The notes beneath the pieces are model-generated. The model made no database searches and was not told the origin of the DNA. It saw nothing but the letters and a program-made list of their open reading frames with translations. A stretch of DNA of 64,000 bases from Rubrimonas sp036788415 (GTDB taxonomy: Bacteria > Pseudomonadota > Alphaproteobacteria > Rhodobacterales > Rhodobacteraceae), in contig NZ_DAIQNN010000008.1 in the NCBI RefSeq assembly GCF_036788415.1, positions 14,799-78,798 of the forward strand. The letters run 5' to 3'. Positions 33,412 to 42,984 of the stretch are shown here, in pieces (the stretch's first letter is position 1; each line of letters begins with the position of its first letter). Made by a program: the position numbers and the translations under genes.

Positions 33412-35022
33412 ATGCCCCGCGCCGTCGATCTCGTCGCCGCCCGCCTCGCCGCCGCGGGCTGCCGTTTCGCCTTCGGGTTGCCCGGGGGCGAAGTGCTGGC
33501 GATGCTCGACGCGCTCGACCGCGCCGGGATCGCGTTCCGCCTCGCCCGCCACGAGACCGCGGCGGGCTTCATGGCGGAAGGGGCCTGGCATGCGACCGGC
33601 GCGCCCGGCGTGCTGCTCGCGACGCTCGGGCCCGGCCTCGCCAATGCGGTGAATGCGGCGGCGAACGCGCTGCAGGATCAGGTTCCGCTGCTCATCCTGT
33701 CGGGTTGCGTCGAGGCGGCCGAGGCCGAGCGCTACACCCATCAGGTGATCGATCAGACAGCCCTCATGCGCCCGGTCTGCAAGGCGAGCTTCCGGCTGAC
33801 CGACGGCGCGGTCGATCTGATCGCCGACAAGGCGGTGCGGCTGGCGCTCGGCGACCCGCAAGGCCCTGTGCACATCGACATCCCCGTCGGGCTGGCCACG
33901 CGCGACCAGCCGCCGCCGCGCCGCGCGCTGCTCGCACCGACGGCCCCTGCTGCGCCCGCGCCGGGGCCGCAGCTGGAGGCGGCGCGCGCGGCGCTGGCGC
34001 GGGCGGAGCGGCCGGTGATGCTCGCGGGCGTCGGCGCGGTGGCGCATCGGGCCGGGCCGCTGGCGCGGGAGGTCTGCGCGCGCTTCGGCATGCCGCTGCT
34101 GACCACTTACAAGGCCAAGGGGCTGATCGACGAGGCCGACCCGCTCTGCCTCGGCGGGCATGGCCTGTCGCCGAAATCGGACGCCATCGTGCGCCATCTG
34201 CTCGACCGCGCCGATCTGGTGCTGACGCTCGGCTACGACCCGGTCGAGATGCGCGCGGGCTGGATCGATCCCTGGTCGCCCGAGCGCTGCGTCGCGCTCG
34301 ACCATGCGCCGGCGCGCCACGGAGTTCACGGCGCGTCGGTCAGCTTCGTCGGCGACGTGGCGGCGGGGCTGCGCGCGCTGAGCGACGGCGTCGCGCCGGC
34401 GCGCCCGACCTGGCCCTGCGGCGCGCCGGCGGCGGCGCGCGCGGCGCTCGACGCGGCCTTCGCGCCGCCGGCGGAATGGGGACCGCACGCGGCCTTCGCC
34501 GCGGCGCGCGCGGCGCTTCCGCCCGAGACTGTGGCGACGGTGGACAGCGGGGCGCACCGCATCCTGTTCAGCCAGATGTGGCGCTGCCCGGCCCCGCGGC
34601 GGCTGCTGCAAAGCTCGGGCTTCTGCACGATGGGCGCGGCGCTGCCGCTCGCCATCGGCCACGCCGCGGCGGCGCCGGACGTCCCTGTTCTGGCGGTGAT
34701 GGGCGACGGCGGGGCCGAGATGGTCCTCGGCGAGTTCGCCTCGCTGCGCGACCTGGGCGCGCCGGTGATCGCGTTGGTGCTGGCCGACCGCAGCCTCGCG
34801 CTGATCGCGCTGAAGCAGCGCGCTTCGGGCCATCCGGATCGCGGCGTGAGTTTCGGCGGAACCGACTGGCCGGCGCTCGCGCGCGCCATTGGCGGGGAGG
34901 GGACGTGGGTGCGCTCCGCCGCCGCGCTGACCGAGGCGATCGGGGCCGCCCGCGCGAGGCGCGACCGCTTCACGCTGCTCGCCTGCGAGATCGACGGCGC
35001 GCAGTACGAAGGCGCGTTCTGA
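33412..35022 (+). CDS. Acetolactate synthase-like ThDP-dependent enzyme
   Basis: 536 residues with three domains: PYR (LVAARLAAAGCRFAFGLPGGEVLAML; catalytic Glu in ARHETAAGFMAEG; GVLLATLGPG), central, and PP (LAVMGDGGAEMVLGEFASLRDLGAPVIALVLAD, with the GDGG metal/ThDP motif). Resembles the large-subunit fold of ALS-like decarboxylases/lyases; no regulatory small subunit follows, so it is probably not the biosynthetic IlvB. Substrate unknown. An EamA transporter gene follows 83 bases later in the same direction. Confidence 0.85.
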   Translation: MPRAVDLVAARLAAAGCRFAFGLPGGEVLAMLDALDRAGIAFRLARHETAAGFMAEGAWHATGAPGVLLATLGPGLANAVNAAANALQDQVPLLILSGCVEAAEAERYTHQVIDQTALMRPVCKASFRLTDGAVDLIADKAVRLALGDPQGPVHIDIPVGLATRDQPPPRRALLAPTAPAAPAPGPQLEAARAALARAERPVMLAGVGAVAHRAGPLAREVCARFGMPLLTTYKAKGLIDEADPLCLGGHGLSPKSDAIVRHLLDRADLVLTLGYDPVEMRAGWIDPWSPERCVALDHAPARHGVHGASVSFVGDVAAGLRALSDGVAPARPTWPCGAPAAARAALDAAFAPPAEWGPHAAFAAARAALPPETVATVDSGAHRILFSQMWRCPAPRRLLQSSGFCTMGAALPLAIGHAAAAPDVPVLAVMGDGGAEMVLGEFASLRDLGAPVIALVLADRSLALIALKQRASGHPDRGVSFGGTDWPALARAIGGEGTWVRSAAALTEAIGAARARRDRFTLLACEIDGAQYEGAF

Positions 35023-35105
35023 GCCGCGCGGGCGGCGTCTGGCCCCGAACGGCGCATCGGGGCATGATCGCGCGCCGCCCGCCTCGGGCGACGCCGGAGC
35101 CCGCA

Positions 35106-36077
35106 ATGCCCAAGCCCGCCGCCTCGCAAGGCCCGATCTGGATCCCGGCCCCTGACCGCGTCGGCGCCGGCATGGCGCTGATGACGGCCGCGATGCTCGC
35201 GGCGCCGGGCATCGACGCCCTCGCCAAGCTCGCCACCGCCGAGGCGACGCCGCCGCAGATCGGGCTCGCGCGTTTCGTCGTGCAGGCTGTCCTGCTCGCG
35301 CCGCTGATGCTGCTCGGCCGTCGCCTCCTGCTCCCCTCCGCCTCCGAACTCGGCCTGCACGCGGCGCGCGGCGCGCTGATGGGCGTGGCGACCGTCCTGT
35401 TCTTCACCGCGCTCACCCGCATGGCGGTCGCCGACGCCATCGCGATCTTCTTCGTCGAGCCGATGATCCTGACCTTGCTCTCGGCGCTGATCCTGCGCGA
35501 GCAGGTCGGCTGGCGGCGCTATGCGGCTTGCCTTGTCGGCTTCGGCGGCGCGCTGCTGATCATCCAGCCGAAATTCCAGGATTTCGGCTGGCTCGCCGCA
35601 GCGCCCGTAGGGGCGGCCTTCTGCTTCGCGCTTTACCTGATCCTCACCCGCCGCGCCGCGCAACGTTCGGACCCGATCAGCATCCAGTTCTGGGCCGGCC
35701 TCTTCGGCGCGCTCACCGTCGGGGCCGCCATCGCCGCAGGCGGGCTCGCAGGCTCGGCGACCTTCCGCCTCGCCCCGGTCTCCGACGCGACGCTCCTGCT
35801 CCTGTTCGGCGTCGGCGCCTGCGCGACGGTCTCGCATCTGGCGATCGTGGCGGCCTTCGCGCGGGCGCCGGCCTCGGTGCTCGCGCCGTTCCAGTATCTG
35901 GAGATCCTGTCGGCGACGGCGCTCGGCTTCCTGATCTTCGGCGATTTTCCGGACGCTTTGACCTGGGTCGGGATCGCGATCATCACCGGCTCGGGGCTGG
36001 TGATCGTCCACCGCGAGCGCCTCGCCGAAAAGCGCGCCCGCGCTCAGGCGAGGCTGTCGAGCACCGCGTCGAGATAG
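35106..36077 (+). CDS. EamA/DMT-family transporter
   Basis: 323 residues with about ten hydrophobic segments in two EamA repeats (GIDALAKLATAEATPPQIGLARFVVQAVLLAP; DAIAIFFVEPMILTLLSALILREQVGWRRYAACLVGFGGALLIIQP; second repeat ends FPDALTWVGIAIITGSGLVIVHRER). Exports or imports small metabolites; substrate cannot be assigned. Its 3' end overlaps thiamine pyrophosphokinase convergently by 34 bases. Confidence 0.88.
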   Translation: MPKPAASQGPIWIPAPDRVGAGMALMTAAMLAAPGIDALAKLATAEATPPQIGLARFVVQAVLLAPLMLLGRRLLLPSASELGLHAARGALMGVATVLFFTALTRMAVADAIAIFFVEPMILTLLSALILREQVGWRRYAACLVGFGGALLIIQPKFQDFGWLAAAPVGAAFCFALYLILTRRAAQRSDPISIQFWAGLFGALTVGAAIAAGGLAGSATFRLAPVSDATLLLLFGVGACATVSHLAIVAAFARAPASVLAPFQYLEILSATALGFLIFGDFPDALTWVGIAIITGSGLVIVHRERLAEKRARAQARLSSTASR

Positions 36078-36703
36078 CGCCGCTCCACCATCGCCGCGAC
36101 ATGACGGGCGTCGAAGCGCGCCGCCACCTCAGCGGCGTTGGCGCGGTTCGACGTGCCGATCCGGGACCCCGCCGCCAGCGCCAGCCGCTCCAGCGGCCAT
36201 TCGAGCCCTTCGGAACTGAGCGCCACTGTCGGCGCGAGCGGATAGAACGACACGCGGGCGCCGGGGGCGAGGCGCGCCCGCCAGTCGCACGGGGCGAGGA
36301 AGATCGCGTCCTCGTCCCCGATCAGCGCGATGCGCTTCTCGGGAAAACGCATCAGCGCGTGCAGGGCCGCCAGCGTGTGATCGAAGCGACGGCCGAGAAA
36401 CCCCACGCCGAGCCAGAACGAGGCTTCGGTGACCTCGAGGCATTTCTCAAGATCGGTGCTGTCCTGCTCGGCGATCGGCAACACCTGCGCGCCCGCGCCG
36501 CGCCAATGGTCGAGGTCGCGCGCGCTGTCCATGTCGCCGATCACCGCGCGGGGCGTCAGCCCCCAGTCCCGCAACAGGTTCGCGCCGCCATCCGCCGCGA
36601 CGAGGTCCGGCGCGCGGGCGAGGGCGAGGTCGAGCGTCGCGCGGTCTAGCGCCCCCCCGCCGGCGAGCGTGACGCCGCCGGCGAAGCGCAGCGTCGCGGT
36701 CAC
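36044..36703 (-). CDS. thiN: Thiamine pyrophosphokinase
   Basis: 219 residues starting at GTG 36703, which overlaps the DUF2842 stop as GTGA. Motifs: LVAADGGANLLRDWGLTPRAVIGDMDSA, EQDSTDLEKCLE, FLGRRFDHTLAALHAL and GLEWPLERL, matching thiamine diphosphokinases. It converts thiamine to ThDP with ATP. With the riboswitch-controlled thiamine importer in the same window this suggests a salvage-based ThDP supply. Confidence 0.9.
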   Translation of the reverse strand: MTATLRFAGGVTLAGGGALDRATLDLALARAPDLVAADGGANLLRDWGLTPRAVIGDMDSARDLDHWRGAGAQVLPIAEQDSTDLEKCLEVTEASFWLGVGFLGRRFDHTLAALHALMRFPEKRIALIGDEDAIFLAPCDWRARLAPGARVSFYPLAPTVALSSEGLEWPLERLALAAGSRIGTSNRANAAEVAARFDARHVAAMVERRYLDAVLDSLA

Positions 36704-36927
36704 TTCTCGCCAGCGGGGGGCGCGTCAGGGTCGGGCTTGCCGACGCCGAGGAACAGTCGCTTCAGCGGAAACGCCCAGACGACGCCGAGGCCGACATAGA
36801 TCGCCAGCTCGACCCAGATCGAGGGCCTTTCGAACAGGCTCACCAGCCACAACGCCGCGCCGATATAGACCGGCAGGCCGACGAGCAGGACGAGGGCGGC
36901 GAGTTTCTTGCGCGTGTCATAGGTCAT
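36700..36927 (-). CDS. DUF2842 small membrane protein
   Basis: 75 residues, MTYDTRKKLAALVLLVGLPVYIGAALWLVSLFERPSIWVELAIYVGLGVVWAFPLKRLFLGVGKPDP. Two membrane segments and the WAFPLK motif match DUF2842, an alphaproteobacterial family of unknown function. Lies between purA and thiN, in the same direction. Confidence 0.88.
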   Translation of the reverse strand: MTYDTRKKLAALVLLVGLPVYIGAALWLVSLFERPSIWVELAIYVGLGVVWAFPLKRLFLGVGKPDPDAPPAGEK

Positions 36928-36966
36928 GGAGCGGAGCTAGCCTTCCGGGGCGGGTTCGGCAACGGC

Positions 36967-38259
<1,293 letters not shown>

Positions 38260-38329
38260 GCAAGCTCTCCCCGGCCCATCTGCCCGCCCGCCATAGCGCA
38301 GCGGCGTCGCCCCGAAAAGCCGGGGGCGC

Positions 38330-39250
38330 TCAGCGCGACGCCGACAGATCCGCGAACGCCTCGCGCGCCAGCTCCGCGAGCAGCCGAAGCGCCGAAACCT
38401 CGGTCAGCGAGCGCCGCCACGCCAGCCCGATCCGCCGGTGCAGCGCCCGCCCGCGCAGAGGCAGCGCAACCACGTCGCCGCCCACGCGCAGCTCGCTGCG
38501 GCAATAGAGCTCTGGCGCGAAGGCGACGCCCGCGTTCATGCCGGTCATCACCCGCAGCGCGTCGAGGCTCGACCCCTCGTAATCGCGCGACAGCCTCGCG
38601 CCGAACGCATCGCAGACGCTCTCGACTTGCTCGCGCAACCGGTAGCGCGGGTCGAGGGTCAGCACCTCCAGCCCCGCGAGCTGCTCCGGGGCCACGGCGC
38701 CGACGGCGGCGAGGGGGTGGTCGGCGGCGACGAGCAGCAGCAGCCGCTCGCGAAACAGCTCCTCGCAGGCGAGCGTCGGATCGCGCACCGGCATCTGGGC
38801 GAGGATGGCGTCATGCGCCCCCTCGGCCAGTTCGCGTTCGAGATCGGCCGGCGCTCCCTCGCGGACGCCGAGCCGCAGGTTCGGGTGGCGGCGGTGCAGC
38901 CGCGCCACGACATGCGGCAGCAGATAGGGGCCGATCGTGGGGCTGACGCCGAGCGTCAACCGGCCCGACAGGGATTTGCGGGCGCCGGCGGCGAAATCTT
39001 CGAGCGCGCGCGCGCCCTCGACCACCGCGCGGATGCGCCCCAGCGCCTCGCGTCCGACCGGCGTCAGTTCCGCGCCCTGCGCGCGCCGCTCGACCAGCGC
39101 CAGCCCAAGCGCCTCCTCGAGCCCCTTGATCTGGGCGCTGAGCGCCGGCTGGCTTATCCCGAGCCTCGCGGCGGCGGCGCGGAAGGAGCGCGCCTCGGCC
39201 AGGGCGATCAGACAGCAGAACTGGCGCAGGCTGACGCGCGGCATGGTCAT
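38330..39250 (-). CDS. LysR-family transcriptional regulator (OxyR/CynR-like)
   Basis: 306 residues. N-terminal helix-turn-helix (SLRQFCCLIALAEARSFRAAAARLGISQPALSAQIKGLEEALGLALVER) and a periplasmic-binding-like effector domain. The sequence CLIALAEARSFRAAAARLGISQPALS resembles the OxyR/FdsR branch; the OxyR redox cysteines are not present. The start at 39250 (or 39244) is preferred because a perfect palindrome ends immediately upstream; a longer start would place it inside the gene. No obvious target gene lies divergently. Confidence 0.85.
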   Translation of the reverse strand: MTMPRVSLRQFCCLIALAEARSFRAAAARLGISQPALSAQIKGLEEALGLALVERRAQGAELTPVGREALGRIRAVVEGARALEDFAAGARKSLSGRLTLGVSPTIGPYLLPHVVARLHRRHPNLRLGVREGAPADLERELAEGAHDAILAQMPVRDPTLACEELFRERLLLLVAADHPLAAVGAVAPEQLAGLEVLTLDPRYRLREQVESVCDAFGARLSRDYEGSSLDALRVMTGMNAGVAFAPELYCRSELRVGGDVVALPLRGRALHRRIGLAWRRSLTEVSALRLLAELAREAFADLSASR

Positions 39251-39251
39251 G

Positions 39252-39270
39252 CGATAGGAAAATCCTATCG
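39252..39270. promoter_or_regulatory. Perfect palindrome CGATAGGA-AAA-TCCTATCG at the LysR gene start
   Basis: 8-bp perfect arms around AAA, two bases upstream of the LysR ATG at 39250. LysR proteins bind such T-N11-A type dyads near their own promoters; this one is almost certainly the autoregulatory site. Its closeness to the ATG leaves little room for a leader, so the transcript may be leaderless or start inside the dyad. Confidence 0.7.
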
Positions 39271-39469
39271 CTCCGCGCCTGTCAACGACGGTTCCCGTAT
39301 CGCCCCGGCCTCCTATCTTTCCGCCCACAGGGCGGCTTTTGCCGTCCGGCGTCGAACGGGCGCGGCACGGTTTACGGTCTCCCCCGACCCTCCGTGCGAC
39401 CCGGCCGGCCCGCGCGCCGCGTCACTCCCCCGCACCCTTGACGCGGCGCGCGGATCTCCACCTCCTCCC

Positions 39470-39512
39470 GGAAACGCGAAACGCGCGCCCGAAGGCGCGC
39501 GCCGGCGTTTCC
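39470..39512 (-). terminator. Strong hairpin downstream of grxD
   Basis: Outer arms GGAAACGC/GCGTTTCC and inner GC-only arms CGCGCGCC/GGCGCGCG around a TTCG loop (read on the minus strand), followed by T-rich TTTCGCGTTT within the outer arm. It lies just after the grxD stop and is oriented to end that transcript. Confidence 0.65.
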
Positions 39513-39527
39513 GAGCTTTCGGGCCGA

Positions 39528-39905
39528 TCAGGACGCCTTGTTGGCTTCCCGGATCTTCTCGGCGGCGGCCGCGTCGAAGGCGACGCCCTTCTCGGCGAAG
39601 AGCTTGTCCAGTTCGCTCGACAGGGTCATTTCGGTGACGATGTCGCAGCCGCCCACGAACTCGCCCTTGACGTAGAGCTGCGGGATCGTCGGCCAGTCGC
39701 TGAAGCTCTTGACGCCGTCGCGGATCGCCTCGTCGCTGAGGACGTCCACATCCTTGTAGTCGACGCCCATGTAGCCGAGGATCGACGCGACGCGCGAGGA
39801 GAAGCCGCAGCGCGGCATCTCGCGGTCGCCCTTCATGAACAGGACGACGTCGTTGGCGCCGATCACGTCGCGGATGCGGTCATGTGCGGGGTTGGCTTCG
39901 GCCAT
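39528..39905 (-). CDS. grxD: Monothiol glutaredoxin GrxD
   Basis: 125 residues from MAEANPAHDRIRD. CGFS active site in PRCGFSSRVASILGY, then WPTIPQLYVKGEFVGGCDI, as in Grx4/GrxD proteins that carry a glutathione-bridged [2Fe-2S] cluster. The second of two in-frame ATGs is preferred because GGAGA lies about 6 bases before it; the first (39917) lacks a clear site. Encoded just after a BolA-like gene on the same strand, its known partner. Confidence 0.93.
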   Translation of the reverse strand: MAEANPAHDRIRDVIGANDVVLFMKGDREMPRCGFSSRVASILGYMGVDYKDVDVLSDEAIRDGVKSFSDWPTIPQLYVKGEFVGGCDIVTEMTLSSELDKLFAEKGVAFDAAAAEKIREANKAS

Positions 39906-39959
39906 TTGCGTCTCCATTGCGAGGGGCTCGGGGCGCAGCCCCGGCGTCGATCGGGTCGT

Positions 39960-40193
39960 TCAGTCCGGTGCGCGGGTGGTGAGCGCGAGGGCGTGCAGTT
40001 CGCCGCCCATGCGCCCCTTGAGCGCGGCGTAGATCATCTGGTGCTGCTGCACGCGGTTGCGGCCGCGGAAGGCTTCGGTGACGACCGTCGCGGCGTAATG
40101 GTCGCCATCGCCGGCTAGGTCGCGAATCTCGACTTTGGCGTCGGGATAGGCTTCCCGGATCAGCCGCTCGATTTCCGCCGCTTCCATCGCCAT
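39960..40193 (-). CDS. BolA/IbaG-like protein
   Basis: 77 residues from MAMEAAEIERLIREAYPDAKVEIRDLAGDGDHYAATVVTEAFRGRNRVQQHQMIYAALKGRMG. The HQMIYAAL motif and size match the short BolA class (IbaG/YrbA-like). First gene of a two-gene unit with grxD; the two proteins form the Fe-S-carrying Grx-BolA complex known in bacteria and mitochondria. This is the second BolA-family gene in the window. Confidence 0.9.
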   Translation of the reverse strand: MAMEAAEIERLIREAYPDAKVEIRDLAGDGDHYAATVVTEAFRGRNRVQQHQMIYAALKGRMGGELHALALTTRAPD

Positions 40194-40298
40194 GGCGCGC
40201 CCTTTTCCGATGCGTTTCGTAAGTTAAAGACTTAGAACGCGCGCAGGGGGCGCGCAAGCGGCGCCTTGCGCGGCGCGCGCGCCGGAAAGGGCCTTGCA

Positions 40299-40913
40299 AT
40301 GACGCGACTGGTCGAAGCGCCGACGATCCATCCCTCGGCCAGCCTCCGCAACGCCGCGCTCGGCCGTTATGTCGAAATCGCCGAGGGAACCCGGCTGCTC
40401 GACTGCGCCATCGGCGACTACAGCTACACCGATCGCTTCGCCGACATCGCCAACGCCGATGTCGGCAAGTTCTCCAACATCGCCAGCTTCGCGCGCATCG
40501 GGGCGACCGACCACCCGATGGGGCGCGCCTCGCTGCACCACTTCCTCTATCGCTCCGCTTCCTACTGGGACGACGCCGAGGACGACGCGGCGTTCTTCGC
40601 CGCCCGCGCCGCGCGACGGGCGCATGTCGGCTGCGACACCTGGATCGGCCACGGCGCGATGGTGATGCCGGAGGTCCGCGTCGGCCATGGGGCCGTGCTC
40701 GCGGCCAAGGCGGTGGCGACGCGCGAAGTCGCCCCCTACGAGATCGTCGCGGGCGTTCCGGCGCGAAGGATCGGCCGGCGCTTCTCGGAAGCCGTCGCCG
40801 AGCGCATGATCGCGCTCGCCTGGTGGGACTGGGACCACGACCGCCTTCGCGCGGCGCTGGAGGACTTCCGCGCCCTCTCGGCCGAGGCGTTCCTGGACAA
40901 GCATGGCGGCTGA
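40299..40913 (+). CDS. Hexapeptide-repeat acyltransferase, phosphonate-associated type
   Basis: 204 residues of left-handed beta-helix. Family features: GATDHPMGRASLHHFLYRSASYW, a DD-FF spacer, HVGCDTWIGHGAMVMPEVRVGHGAVLAAKAVATREVAPYEIVAGVPARRIGRRF and a C-terminal LAWWDWDHDRLRAALEDFRALSAEAFL. This arrangement is that of the TIGR03308-type transferases that occur in phn (C-P lyase) clusters. No phn gene is visible, so the gene is an orphan here. Acetyl-CoA-dependent transfer is inferred from the fold; acceptor unknown. Confidence 0.85.
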   Translation: MTRLVEAPTIHPSASLRNAALGRYVEIAEGTRLLDCAIGDYSYTDRFADIANADVGKFSNIASFARIGATDHPMGRASLHHFLYRSASYWDDAEDDAAFFAARAARRAHVGCDTWIGHGAMVMPEVRVGHGAVLAAKAVATREVAPYEIVAGVPARRIGRRFSEAVAERMIALAWWDWDHDRLRAALEDFRALSAEAFLDKHGG

Positions 40914-40995
40914 GGGAGGCGCACCTCAGGCCTGCCGTGAGGAACAAGTCGCACCCTGCTGAATTCGAACGCGAAACACGGGTCCGCAACGCGCC

Positions 40996-41100
40996 AAAAA
41001 AAAGCGCCCCGCAAGGGGGCGCGAAGTCGATTGAGGCAGGTTTCATACAGGCAAGAAACCTATCGAGCAGTGAGTGAACAATGCGCCATGCCGCCTTGTG
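40996..41100 (-). ncRNA. Candidate small RNA ending in a Rho-independent terminator
   Basis: On the minus strand: hairpin AGGTTTC-TTGCCTGTAT-GAAACCT (41061-41038), a 15-base single-stranded stretch, then the terminator stem GCGCCCC-CTTGC-GGGGCGC (41022-41004) and eight T (41003-40996). No protein-coding gene on that strand ends here: the nearest minus-strand gene to the right stops at 42985. Two hairpins plus a U-run is the usual layout of trans-acting sRNAs. The 5' end is a guess and no promoter was identified. Confidence 0.5.
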
Positions 41101-41156
41101 GCGCAAGTGTTTTTTTGCGCAGATGGCGCGTCGGAAGGTGCGGGGGGAGGTTGGGC

Positions 41157-42965
41157 GTGCGCAGGGGCGGCTGGATCGCGGGATTCTTGGCGGTTGCGAT
41201 GACGGGGCTGCTCTGGGGGGGGGCGGCGTCGGCGACGCCCGAGCACGGCATTGCGATGTTCGGCCCGCCGGCGCTGCCGCCGGACTTCGCGCATCTGCCC
41301 TACGCCGATCCCTCAGCGCCAAAGGGCGGGCGGATCGTGTTCGGCGTGGCGGGCGGCTTCGACAGCCTCAACCCGTTCATCGTCAAGGGGCGGGCGCCCG
41401 CCGAAATCCGCTCGCACACGGTCGAATCGCTGCTGGGGCGCAACTGGGACGAACCCTTCACGCTCTACGGCCTGCTCGCCGAGACGGTGGAGACGCCGCT
41501 GAACCGGGCCTGGGTCGAGTTCACCCTGAGGCCCGAAGCGCGATTCTCCGACGGCGCGCCGGTCACCGTCGACGACGTCGTCTGGTCGATGGAGATCCTC
41601 GCCGAAAAGGGCCGGCCCGGCTTCCGGAATGTGTGGGCGCAGGTGACGGAGGTCGAGCGCACGGGCCAGCGCACGGTCCGCTTCCATCTCGACGGCGCCG
41701 ACCGCGAGGCGCCGCTGATCCTCGGTCTCGCGCCGATCTTCAAACGCGCCCAGTGGGAGCGCCGCGACTTCGCCGAGCCGACGCTCGAGCCCATCATCGG
41801 GTCGGGCCCTTACAAGGTCGCCGCAGTCGATCCGGGGCGCACGCTGTCGCTGGCGCGCGACGAGGTCTATTGGGGGCGCCATCTGCCGTTCAATCAGGGG
41901 CGCAACAATCTCGACGAGATCAGGATCGAATATTTTCGCGACGCCACGGCGCATTTCGACGCTTTCAAGGCCGGGGTCGTGACGTTCTGGCGCGAAGGCG
42001 ATCCGGCCCGCTGGCGCGACGGCTACGATTTCGCCGCCGCGCGGGACGGCCAGATCCGCCGCGCCGAGATCCCCCATTCCCGTCCGACCGGCATGTACGG
42101 ATTCGTCTTCAACACGCGGCGCCCGATCTTCGCCGACATCCGCGTGCGCCGGGCGCTGACGCTCGCCTTCAACTTCGAATGGATCAACGCCACGATGTTC
42201 GCCGGCGGCAACCAGCGCATCCGGAGCTATTTCGACAACTCGCCGCTCGCCCATTCCGGCCCCGCGACGGAGCGCGAACTGGAGATCCTCGCGCCTTTCG
42301 TCAACAGCCTCCCCGAAGGCGCCCTCGGGGCGGAGTGGCGGCCGCCTGAATCGGACCCTGCGGATCTGCGCAATCGCCGCGCCCTGCGCGACGCGGCGCG
42401 GTTGCTCGATTCGGCGGGCTGGACCGTGCGCGACGGCGTTCTGGTGGACGCGCGCGGCGCGCCGTTCCAATTCGAGATCCTGCTCGGCGCCTCGGCCGAC
42501 GAACGGGTGGCCGGCGTGTTCCGCGATGCGCTGGCCGGCCTCGGGATCGAGGTTTCCGTGCGCACGGTGGACAGCGCGCAGTATCAGGCCCGCCGCGACG
42601 ACTATGATTTCGACATGATCGTCAACCAATGGGCGATGTCGCTCAGCCCCGGCAATGAACAGCGTTTCTACTGGGGCCGGGACGGCGTAGAGACGCCGGG
42701 CACGCGCAATTACATGGGCGTCGACAGCCCCGCCGTGGAGGCCGCGATCGACGCCCTGCTCTCGGCGCGGCGGAGCGAGGACCTCGTGGCGGCTGCGCGC
42801 GCGCTCGACCGGGCGCTGTCGCACGGCGTGTATGTCATCCCGTTCTGGCACTCGACGGTCAGCCGCATCGCCCATGACGCGCGGCTGCGCCATCCGGAAA
42901 AGCTGCCGCTCTATGGCGACTGGGTGGGCTGGACGCCGGATGTCTGGTGGAGCGCGGGCCAGTGA
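41157..42965 (+). CDS. Peptide-type ABC transporter solute-binding protein (family 5, YejA-like)
   Basis: 602 residues. Start is GTG 41157, with GGGGGGAGG six bases upstream and an immediate signal peptide (MRRGGWIAGFLAVAMTGLLWGGAASA); upstream in-frame ATGs would precede it with an Arg/Cys-rich stretch. SBP_bac_5 features: GGFDSLNPF, FTLRPEARFSDGAPVTVDDVVWSMEIL, IGSGPYKV, DIRVRRALTLAFNFEWIN. Closest in style to YejA, which brings oligopeptides to the YejBEF permease. No permease or ATPase is adjacent, so the gene is an orphan in this window. Confidence 0.9.
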   Translation: MRRGGWIAGFLAVAMTGLLWGGAASATPEHGIAMFGPPALPPDFAHLPYADPSAPKGGRIVFGVAGGFDSLNPFIVKGRAPAEIRSHTVESLLGRNWDEPFTLYGLLAETVETPLNRAWVEFTLRPEARFSDGAPVTVDDVVWSMEILAEKGRPGFRNVWAQVTEVERTGQRTVRFHLDGADREAPLILGLAPIFKRAQWERRDFAEPTLEPIIGSGPYKVAAVDPGRTLSLARDEVYWGRHLPFNQGRNNLDEIRIEYFRDATAHFDAFKAGVVTFWREGDPARWRDGYDFAAARDGQIRRAEIPHSRPTGMYGFVFNTRRPIFADIRVRRALTLAFNFEWINATMFAGGNQRIRSYFDNSPLAHSGPATERELEILAPFVNSLPEGALGAEWRPPESDPADLRNRRALRDAARLLDSAGWTVRDGVLVDARGAPFQFEILLGASADERVAGVFRDALAGLGIEVSVRTVDSAQYQARRDDYDFDMIVNQWAMSLSPGNEQRFYWGRDGVETPGTRNYMGVDSPAVEAAIDALLSARRSEDLVAAARALDRALSHGVYVIPFWHSTVSRIAHDARLRHPEKLPLYGDWVGWTPDVWWSAGQ

Positions 42966-42984
42966 CCGCGCGGTGGATCAGGCG

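Noticed and set aside
41101..41120. GCGCAA-T-rich-TTGCGC hairpin as a + strand terminator
   Set aside because: The T-run is inside the loop, not after the stem, so it lacks terminator structure.
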